Shown in pieces: positions 1-5,796 of a stretch of 5,796 bases of DNA. Numbering within the stretch: the stretch's first letter is position 1; each line of letters opens with the position of its first letter. The position numbers and the translations under genes are program-made. The notes beneath the pieces are model-generated. The model saw only the letters and a list, made by a program, of their open reading frames with translations, searched no databases and was not told the origin of the DNA. This stretch comes from Miltoncostaeales bacterium (lineage in GTDB: Bacteria; Actinomycetota; Thermoleophilia; Miltoncostaeales; Miltoncostaeaceae). The stretch lies in contig JAUROO010000131.1 in NCBI GenBank assembly GCA_030829765.1, positions 1 to 5,796 on the forward strand, written 5' to 3'.

Positions 1-253
1 CGCCTGGCGGCTCGGGGACCCGGACGACGAGGAGATGGGCCTTGCCCTGGAGGCGGTGGGGCCCGATGCCGTGGCGTTCGTCGAGTGGCCCGATTCAGTG
101 CTGCACGGCCTTCCCACGCCCCGTGTCACGGTGGACATCGCGCACGGGGGCGGGGACGCACGGCTGGTAAGGTTGGAGGGCGTCGACCCCGCCACCGACG
201 CTCTCCTGGGGGCTTTCTGTGACGACCTTCGCGCTCGATACCGCGACGCCTGA
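1..253 (+). CDS. tsaE: TsaE, tRNA t6A biosynthesis ATPase (3' part only)
   Basis: The reading frame is open from position 2 and ends with TGA at 251-253. It gives the last 83 residues of a protein whose start lies left of the window. The visible part begins AWRLGDPDDEE, matching the YRL-dp-e segment of TsaE, and continues with AVAFVEWPD, the conserved hydrophobic-EWP motif. A beta-rich tail (RVTVDIAHGG, ARLVRLEGV) follows, as in the family. TsaE proteins are usually about 150 residues, so the Walker A P-loop and switch regions lie upstream and cannot be checked. In the family, TsaE is a P-loop ATPase that binds the TsaB-TsaD dimer and resets it between t6A cycles in the cytoplasm. The next gene in the window is tsaB, its partner, and the two coding regions overlap by 35 nt. 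Family assignment is confident because motif and context agree. Confidence 0.88.
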   Translation, partial: AWRLGDPDDEEMGLALEAVGPDAVAFVEWPDSVLHGLPTPRVTVDIAHGGGDARLVRLEGVDPATDALLGAFCDDLRARYRDA

Positions 254-911
254 TCCCGCCCTGGCGCTCGTCGGCCCGGACGGGCTCCTGGCCGAGGCAT
301 GGCTGGGGCGCACGCCCGGTGGCGGGCGGCGCGTGCTCGAGTCGGCCCATCACCTGCTCGCGATGGCCGGTACCCCCGTGGATGCCGTGGACGAGGTGGT
401 GGTGGGCGTCGGCCCCGGGGGCTTCACTGGCATCCGTATCGGGATCGCCACGGCGCTCGGACTGGGCCAGGCGCTGGGGATTCCCGTGCACGGGGCATCC
501 ACCCTCGAAGCGCTTGCCCTGGGCGCAGCCGTGGCCCGGCGCTCATCGGATGAACTCGTCGCGCCGGTCATCGATGCCCGCCGACGCCAGGTGTTCGCAG
601 CCGTGTACGCGGTGGAGGGGGAGGGGTACCTGCACGAGGTGGTCGCACCCGCCGCATGGGACCCCGACGACCTCGCGCGGGCGCTCGAAGGGCATGCACC
701 GGTGGTGATGGCGGGGGACGGTGCAGACCTCGTGCCGCTCTGCGCCGGCTGCCGTCGCGCCGCACCGGGCGCGCTTGATCGCGTGCGCGCGGCCGACCTG
801 GTGGCACGTGTCCGTGCCGGGGGGCCGCTGCCGGTGGCTCCCCAGTACCTGCGGCTTCCCGATGCGGAGGAGAACCGGCTCAGGCGCGAGCGCGAGGCGG
901 CGGCCACATGA
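219..911 (+). CDS. tsaB: TsaB, t6A synthase scaffold subunit
   Basis: This 230-residue protein is close to the usual TsaB length (231 in E. coli). It opens with FALDTATPDPALALV, the ASKHA-fold strand-turn that corresponds to the usual (I/L)A(I/L)DTS start. GPGGFTGIRIGIATA lies at residues 65-79, where most TsaBs have GPGSFTG. VIDARRRQVFAAVY lies at about 117-130, and PQYLRLPDAE near the C-terminus is typical. TsaB is a catalytically inactive paralogue of TsaD. It dimerises with TsaD and recruits TsaE to make t6A37 on tRNA. The GTG start at 219 lies inside the tsaE 3' end. It is preferred because any later start would remove the conserved first strand. A G-run at 208-212 may act as a weak ribosome site. 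The stop overlaps the rimI start (ATGA), which suggests translational coupling. Confidence 0.96.
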   Translation: MTTFALDTATPDPALALVGPDGLLAEAWLGRTPGGGRRVLESAHHLLAMAGTPVDAVDEVVVGVGPGGFTGIRIGIATALGLGQALGIPVHGASTLEALALGAAVARRSSDELVAPVIDARRRQVFAAVYAVEGEGYLHEVVAPAAWDPDDLARALEGHAPVVMAGDGADLVPLCAGCRRAAPGALDRVRAADLVARVRAGGPLPVAPQYLRLPDAEENRLRREREAAAT

Positions 912-1396
912 GCCCGGCGCGCTCACGCGTGCGGCTGCCCCGCCCTGTGGTGCGCCGCGCCGCCGCCGACGACATCCCCGCCATGCTGCGCATCGAGCAG
1001 CGCAGCAACCCGGTGCCGTGGTCGCGGCAGCTGTTCGCAAAGGAACTCGAGCGCCACGAGGGCGCGACCATCGTCGCCACCGATGGCGACGAGGTGGTGG
1101 GGTTCCTGGCCTGTGCCGGCCAGGGCGACTCCTGGCACATCCTCAACGTCACGGTGGATCCGGACCATCGCCGTCGCGGCCTCGGCGGCATGCTGGTGGA
1201 CGGCATCATCTCGCTGCTGGACGGTCGGCCGTACGACCGCTACACCCTCGAGGTGCGGGTATCCAACGACGCCGCAATTCTCCTGTATCGCGGGCGCGGG
1301 TTCGTGGACTCTGGCGTGCGGCCGCGCTACTACTCGGACAACCGGGAGGACGCCCTCATCATGTGGCGTGAGCCCGGGGGTGGAGATTCTCCGTGA
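908..1396 (+). CDS. rimI: RimI-type N-alpha-acetyltransferase (GNAT)
   Basis: This 162-residue GNAT protein follows the RimI pattern. VVRRAAADDIPAMLRIEQ is at 14-31, followed by NPVPWS at 34-39. ILNVTVDP at 78-85 leads into the acetyl-CoA pyrophosphate loop RRRGLGGML at 88-96. TLEVRVSNDAAILLYRGRGF at 113-132 is followed by RPRYYSDNREDALIMW. Aligned by eye, Glu115 and Tyr127 match E. coli RimI Glu103 (general base) and Tyr115 (general acid), with the same 12-residue spacing. RimI acetylates the N-terminal amine of ribosomal protein S18 in E. coli, and some actinobacterial homologues accept other substrates, so the target here is uncertain. The ATG at 908 overlaps the tsaB stop by 4 nt, with GAGG at 894-897 as a possible ribosome site. 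About 13 residues precede the GNAT fold and may be a lineage extension. RimI between tsaB and tsaD is a common arrangement. Confidence 0.94.
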   Translation: MSPARSRVRLPRPVVRRAAADDIPAMLRIEQRSNPVPWSRQLFAKELERHEGATIVATDGDEVVGFLACAGQGDSWHILNVTVDPDHRRRGLGGMLVDGIISLLDGRPYDRYTLEVRVSNDAAILLYRGRGFVDSGVRPRYYSDNREDALIMWREPGGGDSP

Positions 1397-2418
1397 CCGA
1401 TCTGGTGCTGGCAATTGAGACATCCTGCGACGAGACCGCGGCGGCGGTGGTGCAGGGCCGCGCCATCCTCTCGAATGTGATCGCGTCGCAGGCCGACCTG
1501 CACGCGGTGTACGGCGGCGTGGTGCCCGAGGTCGCCGCGCGCCATCACCTCACCACCGTGAACGCCGTGGTGGACGAGGCCCTGGATCGCGCCGGGGTGG
1601 GGCTGGCGCAGGTGGACCGCATCGCCGTCACGCGCCGCCCCGGGCTGATCGGCGCGCTGCTGGTGGGCGTGGCGACTGCGAAGGCCCTCGCGTACGCGGC
1701 GCGGAAAGACCTCGTGATGGCAGATCACCTGCACGGGCACGTGGCCGCCTGCTGGCTCGATCCGGTGGCGCTCGACCCGCCATTCGTGTCGCTCACGGCA
1801 TCCGGCGGGCACACACGCCTTGACCTGGTGGAGGACTACGCCCACCCCGTGCTGCTGGGGCAGACCCTCGACGACGCCGCAGGCGAGGCAATCGACAAGG
1901 GAGCACGCCTGCTGGGCATCCCGTACCCCGGTGGGCCCGGGCTTGAGGCCCTGGCGGGGCAGGGCGATGCAACGGCGTTCGACTTTCCCGTGGGCCTGCG
2001 GTCGCGCGGCCCCGACGACCTCGACTTCTCATTTGCCGGCGTGAAGACCGCCCTGCTCTACGCCACACGGGAACTCGGTGACGATGGCGTGGCTGACCGC
2101 CGCGCGGACCTCGCGGCCTCGTACCAGGAGGCCATCGTCCGGCCGCTGGCGGATCGTCTCATGCGTGCCGCCGACGCCGCCGGGGTGCCCGCGGTGTCGA
2201 TCGGCGGCGGGGTCGCCGCCAATGGACGGCTGCGCGCGCTGGTGCAGGAGGGGGCGGAGCGGCGTGGGCTGCGGGTGGCGATTCCCGATCGCACTCTTTG
2301 CACCGACAATGCGGCCATGATCGCCGCCGCCGCGCACTTCACCCCCGCCATCGCGTGGCCGGAGTTCGTGGGCGAGGACGCCATGGCCACCGCGCCGCCC
2401 GGGGGCATTGCCGCATGA
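1393..2418 (+). CDS. tsaD: TsaD, tRNA threonylcarbamoyladenosine transferase subunit
   Basis: TsaD (Kae1/YgjD family) transfers the threonylcarbamoyl group from TC-AMP to tRNA A37 in complex with TsaB and TsaE. The 341-residue protein has full family length. AIETSCDETAAAVV at 7-20 is the first phosphate-loop strand. VPEVAARHHL lies at 44-53. The metal-binding HxxxH is His112/His116 (DHLHGH), with Asp305 in CTDNAAM as the third ligand. SGGHT at 137-141, LDDAAGEAIDKGARLLG at 159-175, FSFAGVKTA at 212-220 and GGGVAANGRLR at 271-281 also match. One oddity is TRRPGLIGALLVG at 80-92, where most homologues read xGPGL; Arg82 takes the place of the first Gly. GTG at 1393 overlaps the rimI stop by 4 nt. 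GGAG at 1382-1385, 7 nt upstream, is the clearest ribosome site in the operon. The stop overlaps the following protease start. Confidence 0.97.
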   Translation: MTDLVLAIETSCDETAAAVVQGRAILSNVIASQADLHAVYGGVVPEVAARHHLTTVNAVVDEALDRAGVGLAQVDRIAVTRRPGLIGALLVGVATAKALAYAARKDLVMADHLHGHVAACWLDPVALDPPFVSLTASGGHTRLDLVEDYAHPVLLGQTLDDAAGEAIDKGARLLGIPYPGGPGLEALAGQGDATAFDFPVGLRSRGPDDLDFSFAGVKTALLYATRELGDDGVADRRADLAASYQEAIVRPLADRLMRAADAAGVPAVSIGGGVAANGRLRALVQEGAERRGLRVAIPDRTLCTDNAAMIAAAAHFTPAIAWPEFVGEDAMATAPPGGIAA

Positions 2419-4958
2419 GGGCCCTGCACATCGGCCTGGCCCTCGCCGGGGCCGCGGTGGTGGCCACCCCCGCGCTGCTGGTGGGGCAGGCCGCCTCGCC
2501 CGCGGGTGCACCGCCGGCCGGGGACGTGATCGCCGCCATGGGCTGGCGCGATGTCGTCGCCGGCCAGCGCGCACCCCAGGTGCCCCCGGCCGGGGGCACC
2601 GAGTCGGCCATCGTCCTGCTCGACGGGCCCGGACTGGTGGATGTCCCACCCGCCGAGCGCGCGGCCGCCCTCGCGCGCATGCAGCAGGCACAGCTTGCGC
2701 TGGAGGGTTCGGTGCAGGGCATGGGAGGGGTGGTCACCCACCGCTACCGCACGCTGGTCAATGGCCTCGCGGTGCGCATCCCCGCCGGGCGCATGGCCAC
2801 CCTGGGCGAGGTCGCGGGCATCCAGGCCGTGGTGCCGGTGCTCTACATGGCCCCCGCCGCCAGCGACCCCGGCACGGCCGTCCCCGTGGCCGGGGGCGGT
2901 CCGGCGCCCGTGCAGCCCGCCGCCCGCGCGCCCGAGCACATTGCGCTCATCGACACCGGCGTGGATGCATCGCATCCGTGGCTGGGCGGAGGCATCGGCC
3001 CTGACCGCCTCATCATCGGCGGCGCCGACCTGGTGGAGGGCGACGCCGATCCCGCGCCCAACCCTGCCGACCCGGGCGCCGAGGCGCACGGCACCCAGAT
3101 GGCATCCATCATCCTGCGCTCGCCCGCGCTGGCGGGGCTCGCGCCCGAGGCCGTGCCGAGGCTGCTGGCCTACCGGGTGACTGCCCGCGAGGAGGTGGAT
3201 GGCCATGTGCGCACCCTGGCGCGCACCGATCGCGTGCTCGCGGCGCTGGAGATGGCCGTCGACCCCGATCGCGACGGCCTGCCCACCGACGCCGCGGGCG
3301 TGATCGTGCTGGGCGTGGCCCGAGGGTTCGGCGCCGGGGGGGTGGATCCGGTGGCGCGCGCCGTGGCCGCGGCCAATCGCGCGGGCAGCGTGGTGGTGGT
3401 CCCTGCCGGCAACGACGGTCCCACGGGCCGCACCCCCGGCTCGGTGGGCAACGTGGCGGGCTCCCCGGCGGTGCTCACCGTGGGCGGCCTTGCAGGGGAG
3501 CTTGCACCGCGCACCGCGTCTCTCGCGATGTCGGTGGGGCCGGCGGAGGCGGTGCTCGCACCGCTGCCCCTGATGGGCGCGGACCCCGGCGCCGCCCTCG
3601 CGGGTGGCGCGCCGCTGGTGGCCGCCACGGGTGATGCCGGGGTGGGCACCGGCACCGACCCGCGCGACTTCGCCGGGCAGGGGGGGCGCAGCACCGTGGC
3701 CGGGGCCGTGGCGCTGGTCACCCGTAGCGGTGCACCCCTCGCCGACATCGCCCGCAGCGCCGCCGCCGCGGGCGCGGTGGGGCTCGCCGTGTGGGACGAG
3801 GACGGCGTGGGCGCCTTTCCCGGTATCGCCGCGGGGGCGGACGTGCCAATCCCCGTCATTGGGCTGGGCCCCCGCCAGGGGCGGGCGCTGGTCGACATGC
3901 TGGCGCGCCAGCCGCGCGCCACCGTGGCCATCACCGCCCAGGCGGGCGGGCAGGCACCGCCAGGCATCGCGTCGTTCTCCTCGCGCGGCCCCTCTGCGCA
4001 GGGCGGCGCCAAGCCGGAGATCGTGGCGCCCGCGGTAGGAGTGCAGGCGGCATACCCCGGCGCCGATGCGCAGGGGAATGCCCGCGAGGCACCGCTCAGC
4101 GGTACCTCCGCGGCGGCGGCATCGGTGGCCGCATCCGCGCTGCGGCTGCGCGTGGACCACCCGTCGTGGACGCCCGTGGATGTCCGGAGCGTGCTGGTGC
4201 AGTCCACGGGCCAGGTGCCCGGGGCGACAATCCCCGACCAGGGCGCGGGCACGGCGCCGGTGCCGGCAGCCCTCCCCTCGCGTGCCATGCCGGGCGTCTC
4301 GATCGACCCGCCGCTCATCAGCGGCTACAGGTCGCGCGACGACGACACCACGTTCTCGTTCGTCGTCCGCGACCTCACGGGCACGGGCGGCACCCACCGC
4401 GTGCTGCTGCAGGGGCCGGACGGCGAGTATGTGCCGCTGGGCGAGCCGATCACGCTGCAGCCCGGATCACGTGCCCGTGCCCAGGTGCGCGTGCCCCGGG
4501 CCCCGGCGACGGGTGATGCCCCGTGGAAGGGGCGCGTGGTGGTGGTGCCGGAGGGCGGTCAGGTGGCCGCGGGCTCGGCTGTTGTGTGGGCCACCACCCG
4601 GCAGGCAGCGCCGAAGGGGTCGCTCGCCGTGCCCGAGGTACGCCGTACCGGCACGGGCCTTGGGCAGGTGGTGGTGCGCGTCGGCATGCGCGAGGCCACG
4701 CCCACGGGTCTGAACTCGGCCGTGCTGCGCGACGTGCGCGTGGACCTGGCCCCGGTGGGTGGCGGAGCGGCAATCCGCATGACCCAGGCGGAGCCCAGCG
4801 GCGACTGGCCCGCCGCCACGTACCGCCTGCTGCTCTCGCGGCGTTCGGCAGCGGGATCAGAGGTGCCGGCCGGGCGTTACCGGGCGGTGGTGACGGCCCG
4901 CGATATGAACGGGGCCATTCATACCCGGAGGAGCGCACCCTTCGCGGTCGGCGGCTGA
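2415..4958 (+). CDS. Secreted subtilisin-like S8 serine protease with PA insert and Ig-like C-terminus
   Basis: This 847-residue protein is a probable exported subtilase. Residues 1-26 look like a Sec signal peptide: a short basic start, a hydrophobic core and likely cleavage near GQA. There is no lipobox Cys. Residues about 63-146 (AIVLLDGPG ... VVPVLYMAPA) resemble an I9 propeptide that would be cleaved on maturation. The catalytic set is Asp180 (ALIDTGVD), His225 (AHGTQMAS), oxyanion Asn333 (PAGNDGP) and Ser565 (SGTSAAAAS). A PA-like insert spans about 375-510, as in C5a peptidase and lactocepin types. Residues about 628-730 and 735-847 look like two beta-sandwich (Fn3/Ig-like) domains. 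There is no C-terminal membrane anchor or LPxTG motif, no Cys, and only three Lys. ATG at 2415 is chosen because it overlaps the tsaD stop (ATGA) and begins the signal peptide; an in-frame ATG at 2298 lies deep inside tsaD. The substrate is unknown. Confidence 0.92.
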   Translation: MRALHIGLALAGAAVVATPALLVGQAASPAGAPPAGDVIAAMGWRDVVAGQRAPQVPPAGGTESAIVLLDGPGLVDVPPAERAAALARMQQAQLALEGSVQGMGGVVTHRYRTLVNGLAVRIPAGRMATLGEVAGIQAVVPVLYMAPAASDPGTAVPVAGGGPAPVQPAARAPEHIALIDTGVDASHPWLGGGIGPDRLIIGGADLVEGDADPAPNPADPGAEAHGTQMASIILRSPALAGLAPEAVPRLLAYRVTAREEVDGHVRTLARTDRVLAALEMAVDPDRDGLPTDAAGVIVLGVARGFGAGGVDPVARAVAAANRAGSVVVVPAGNDGPTGRTPGSVGNVAGSPAVLTVGGLAGELAPRTASLAMSVGPAEAVLAPLPLMGADPGAALAGGAPLVAATGDAGVGTGTDPRDFAGQGGRSTVAGAVALVTRSGAPLADIARSAAAAGAVGLAVWDEDGVGAFPGIAAGADVPIPVIGLGPRQGRALVDMLARQPRATVAITAQAGGQAPPGIASFSSRGPSAQGGAKPEIVAPAVGVQAAYPGADAQGNAREAPLSGTSAAAASVAASALRLRVDHPSWTPVDVRSVLVQSTGQVPGATIPDQGAGTAPVPAALPSRAMPGVSIDPPLISGYRSRDDDTTFSFVVRDLTGTGGTHRVLLQGPDGEYVPLGEPITLQPGSRARAQVRVPRAPATGDAPWKGRVVVVPEGGQVAAGSAVVWATTRQAAPKGSLAVPEVRRTGTGLGQVVVRVGMREATPTGLNSAVLRDVRVDLAPVGGGAAIRMTQAEPSGDWPAATYRLLLSRRSAAGSEVPAGRYRAVVTARDMNGAIHTRRSAPFAVGG

Positions 4959-5006
4959 TCGCTGCTACTTTGTGCGGCGCTGATACAAGCCGCCGAACGG
5001 ACGAAG
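4959..5006 (+). promoter_or_regulatory. Intergenic gap before rex; possible promoter and weak Rex-like dyad
   Basis: This 48-nt gap is the only real plus-strand spacer in the window and is visibly less GC-rich than its surroundings. TTGTG at 4970-4974 and TACAA at 4984-4988 form an imperfect dyad. It resembles the TTGTGA...TCACAA Rex operator, but one half-site base is mismatched and the spacing is 9 nt, where the usual site has 8 between these pentamers. TACTTT at 4966-4971 fits the TAnnnT -10 consensus and overlaps the left half-site; no convincing -35 is visible. GGA at 4999-5001, five nt before the GTG, may be the ribosome site. Autoregulation is common for rex genes, but support here is weak, and rex could instead be read through from the upstream operon. 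Confidence 0.25.
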
Positions 5007-5627
5007 GTGCCCGAACAACTCACCCTTGGCGTGGCCGCGCGCCTGTCGCGGTACCTGCAGGTGCTCACGCAGGCGAAGCGCATGGGCAAGACGTCCATCT
5101 CCAGCCAGGCGATCTCCGAGTACACGAACGTGAACCCCACGCAGATCCGGCGTGATCTCTCGGGGTTCGGGAAGTTCGGCAAGCGGGGCGTGGGCTACGA
5201 CATCGACATGCTCATCAGCCAGATCCGCAAGATCCTGCGGACCTCCGGCCAGCACAACATCGCCCTGTTCGGCGCCGGCAACCTGGGGCAGGCCATTGCC
5301 GGCTCGGGCGCCTTCGCTGATCACGGCTTCCGCATCTCGGCCATCTTCGACACCGACCCCGACAAGATCGGCCTGCGCATCGGCGACCTCACCGTGCGCC
5401 ACTACAGCGAGCTGCCGCTGGTGGTGGAGAACGAGGGCATCGAGGTGGGGGTGCTGGCCATTCCTGCCGGTGCCGCGCAGCAGGTGGCCGACGACCTGGT
5501 GGCATCGGGCGTGAAGATCATCTTCAACTACTCCGACGCCCTGCTGTCGGTGCCGTCCGACGTCACGGTGCACACCTCCAGCCCCGCGGTGGAGCTCCTC
5601 TACGCCCTCTACTTCTACCTGACCTAG
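5007..5627 (+). CDS. rex: Rex, redox-sensing transcriptional repressor
   Basis: Rex is a cytoplasmic homodimeric repressor. It binds operators when NADH is low and lets go when NADH rises, so it controls fermentation and respiratory genes. This 206-residue protein is of normal length. Residues 5-65 form the winged-helix DNA-binding domain: RLSRYLQVL at 12-20, ISSQAISEYTNVNPTQIRRD at 31-50, and the recognition and wing segment DLSGFGKFGKRGVGY at 50-64. A Rossmann domain follows, with FGAGNLG at 88-94 (GxGxxG, dinucleotide binding) and Asp115 in IFDTD, where an acidic residue binds the adenosine ribose. AIPAGAAQQVADDLV at 151-165 and the C-terminal swapped helix VELLYALYFYL at 195-205 also match. 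GTG at 5007 is chosen because it gives the standard short N-terminus and has GGA upstream. Its TAG stop overlaps the stop of a convergent gene. The regulon cannot be read from this window. Confidence 0.96.
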   Translation: MPEQLTLGVAARLSRYLQVLTQAKRMGKTSISSQAISEYTNVNPTQIRRDLSGFGKFGKRGVGYDIDMLISQIRKILRTSGQHNIALFGAGNLGQAIAGSGAFADHGFRISAIFDTDPDKIGLRIGDLTVRHYSELPLVVENEGIEVGVLAIPAGAAQQVADDLVASGVKIIFNYSDALLSVPSDVTVHTSSPAVELLYALYFYLT

Positions 5628-5796
5628 AGCGGCCGTCCCGGCTCGCAGGCCGTGGAGCCGGAAGCGCGCGCCGCGCGCCACGCCAGGACCGCTCCGGTGA
5701 GCCCGCCGAGGATGATCACGGCGATGTACCCGACGCCGTCAAACCCGAACACCGCGCGGTCACCGGTGATGGTCCATTCCGCTATCGAGATCGACC
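5624..5796 (-). CDS. C-terminal end of a probable membrane protein (partial, unidentified)
   Basis: On the minus strand an open frame enters from the right edge (first whole codon at 5794) and ends with TAG at 5626-5624, giving 56 residues. About 49 of the 56 codons end in G or C, as in neighbouring genes. The translation reads EWTITGDRAVFGFDGVGYIA, then VIILGGLTGAVLAW, then RAARASG and a short polar tail. The hydrophobic stretch at about residues 21-39 of the fragment, followed by several Arg, looks like a last transmembrane helix with a cytoplasmic tail (positive-inside). I do not recognise the family. The start and most of the protein lie outside the window. It converges on rex and overlaps its stop by 4 nt. 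A plus-strand frame across the same bases is also open, but its product is Pro/Arg-rich and less protein-like. Confidence 0.55.
   Translation of the reverse strand, partial: SISIAEWTITGDRAVFGFDGVGYIAVIILGGLTGAVLAWRAARASGSTACEPGRPL
5638..5661. terminator. Possible GC-rich hairpin at the rex/convergent-gene junction
   Basis: CCGGCTC (5638-5644) and GAGCCGG (5655-5661) form a perfect 7-bp inverted repeat with a 10-nt loop. It begins 10 nt after the rex stop. It could act as a terminator-like hairpin for rex, but no T-tract follows. The same bases are codons of the minus-strand gene, so the repeat may be chance in such GC-rich DNA. In the direction of the minus-strand gene it would lie before that gene's stop, so it cannot be that gene's own terminator. 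Confidence 0.25.

Noticed and set aside
2298..2414. Upstream ATG that would extend the protease by 39 residues
   Set aside because: The extension lies inside tsaD in another frame, is Arg/His-rich, and would bury the signal peptide. The ATG at 2415 overlapping the tsaD stop fits much better.
3336..3686. Two runs of seven G (3336-3342 and 3680-3686) as possible frameshift sites
   Set aside because: The protease frame and its motifs continue unbroken through both runs. In such GC-rich DNA these runs are expected, and no alternative product is evident.
3170..4318. A 382-codon minus-strand frame within the protease gene
   Set aside because: It is an Ala/Pro/Ser/Thr-rich antisense shadow of the catalytic domain with no domain or start-site support.
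2058..4397. A 779-codon open frame on the minus strand opposite tsaD and the protease
   Set aside because: It lies antisense to two genes with clear family motifs. The translation is a His/Arg/Gly-rich low-complexity product with no recognisable motif, which is the usual shadow in very GC-rich DNA.
4965..5681. A 238-codon minus-strand frame covering all of rex
   Set aside because: It is antisense to a complete, motif-perfect Rex. Its Val/Gly/His-rich product shows no family features.
5628..5796. Plus-strand frame open to the right edge after rex
   Set aside because: The third positions are GC-rich too, but the product is Pro/Arg-rich with no hydrophobic or domain pattern. The minus-strand frame gives a plausible transmembrane helix and tail instead.
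1..5796. Search for CRISPR arrays, tRNA or rRNA genes, insertion-sequence ends, riboswitches and long direct repeats
   Set aside because: None were visible by eye. The window is almost wholly coding, with only one 48-nt gap between plus-strand genes.

Overview
This window is about 5.8 kb of very GC-rich DNA with almost no intergenic space. Codons end overwhelmingly in G or C, and GTG starts are frequent (tsaB, tsaD, rex). The gene order tsaE-tsaB-rimI-tsaD and the presence of a Rex repressor point to a high-GC Gram-positive bacterium (Actinomycetota). A deep branch such as Thermoleophilia is possible, but the sequence alone does not settle this.

Layout: positions 1-4958 are a tightly packed plus-strand run. 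It starts with the 3' part of tsaE, followed by tsaB, rimI, tsaD and a gene for a secreted subtilisin-like (S8) protease of 847 residues. Consecutive genes overlap: 35 nt at tsaE/tsaB, then 4 nt at each of the next three junctions. This is the pattern of one translationally coupled operon. A 48-nt gap (4959-5006) follows, then rex (5007-5627). Rex's stop codon overlaps the stop of a convergent minus-strand frame that runs off the right edge and encodes the C-terminal end of a probable membrane protein.

Function: TsaE, TsaB and TsaD are the bacterial proteins that transfer threonylcarbamoyl from TC-AMP to A37 of ANN-decoding tRNAs (t6A). TsaC, which makes the TC-AMP, is not in the window. RimI is a GNAT N-alpha-acetyltransferase commonly encoded with tsaB and tsaD. 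The S8 protease has a signal peptide, an I9-like propeptide, an intact Asp/His/Asn/Ser set, a PA-type insert and Ig-like C-terminal domains. It has no obvious functional link to t6A, and its coupling to tsaD is the most unusual aspect of the locus. Rex is the NADH/NAD+-sensing repressor of anaerobic and respiratory genes.

I found no RNA genes, CRISPR array, mobile element or clearly novel system. The points worth a second look are the protease in the t6A operon, altered residues in the TsaD GPG loop and in the protease's serine and histidine motifs, a weak Rex-like dyad before rex, and the shared CTAG stop of two convergent genes.
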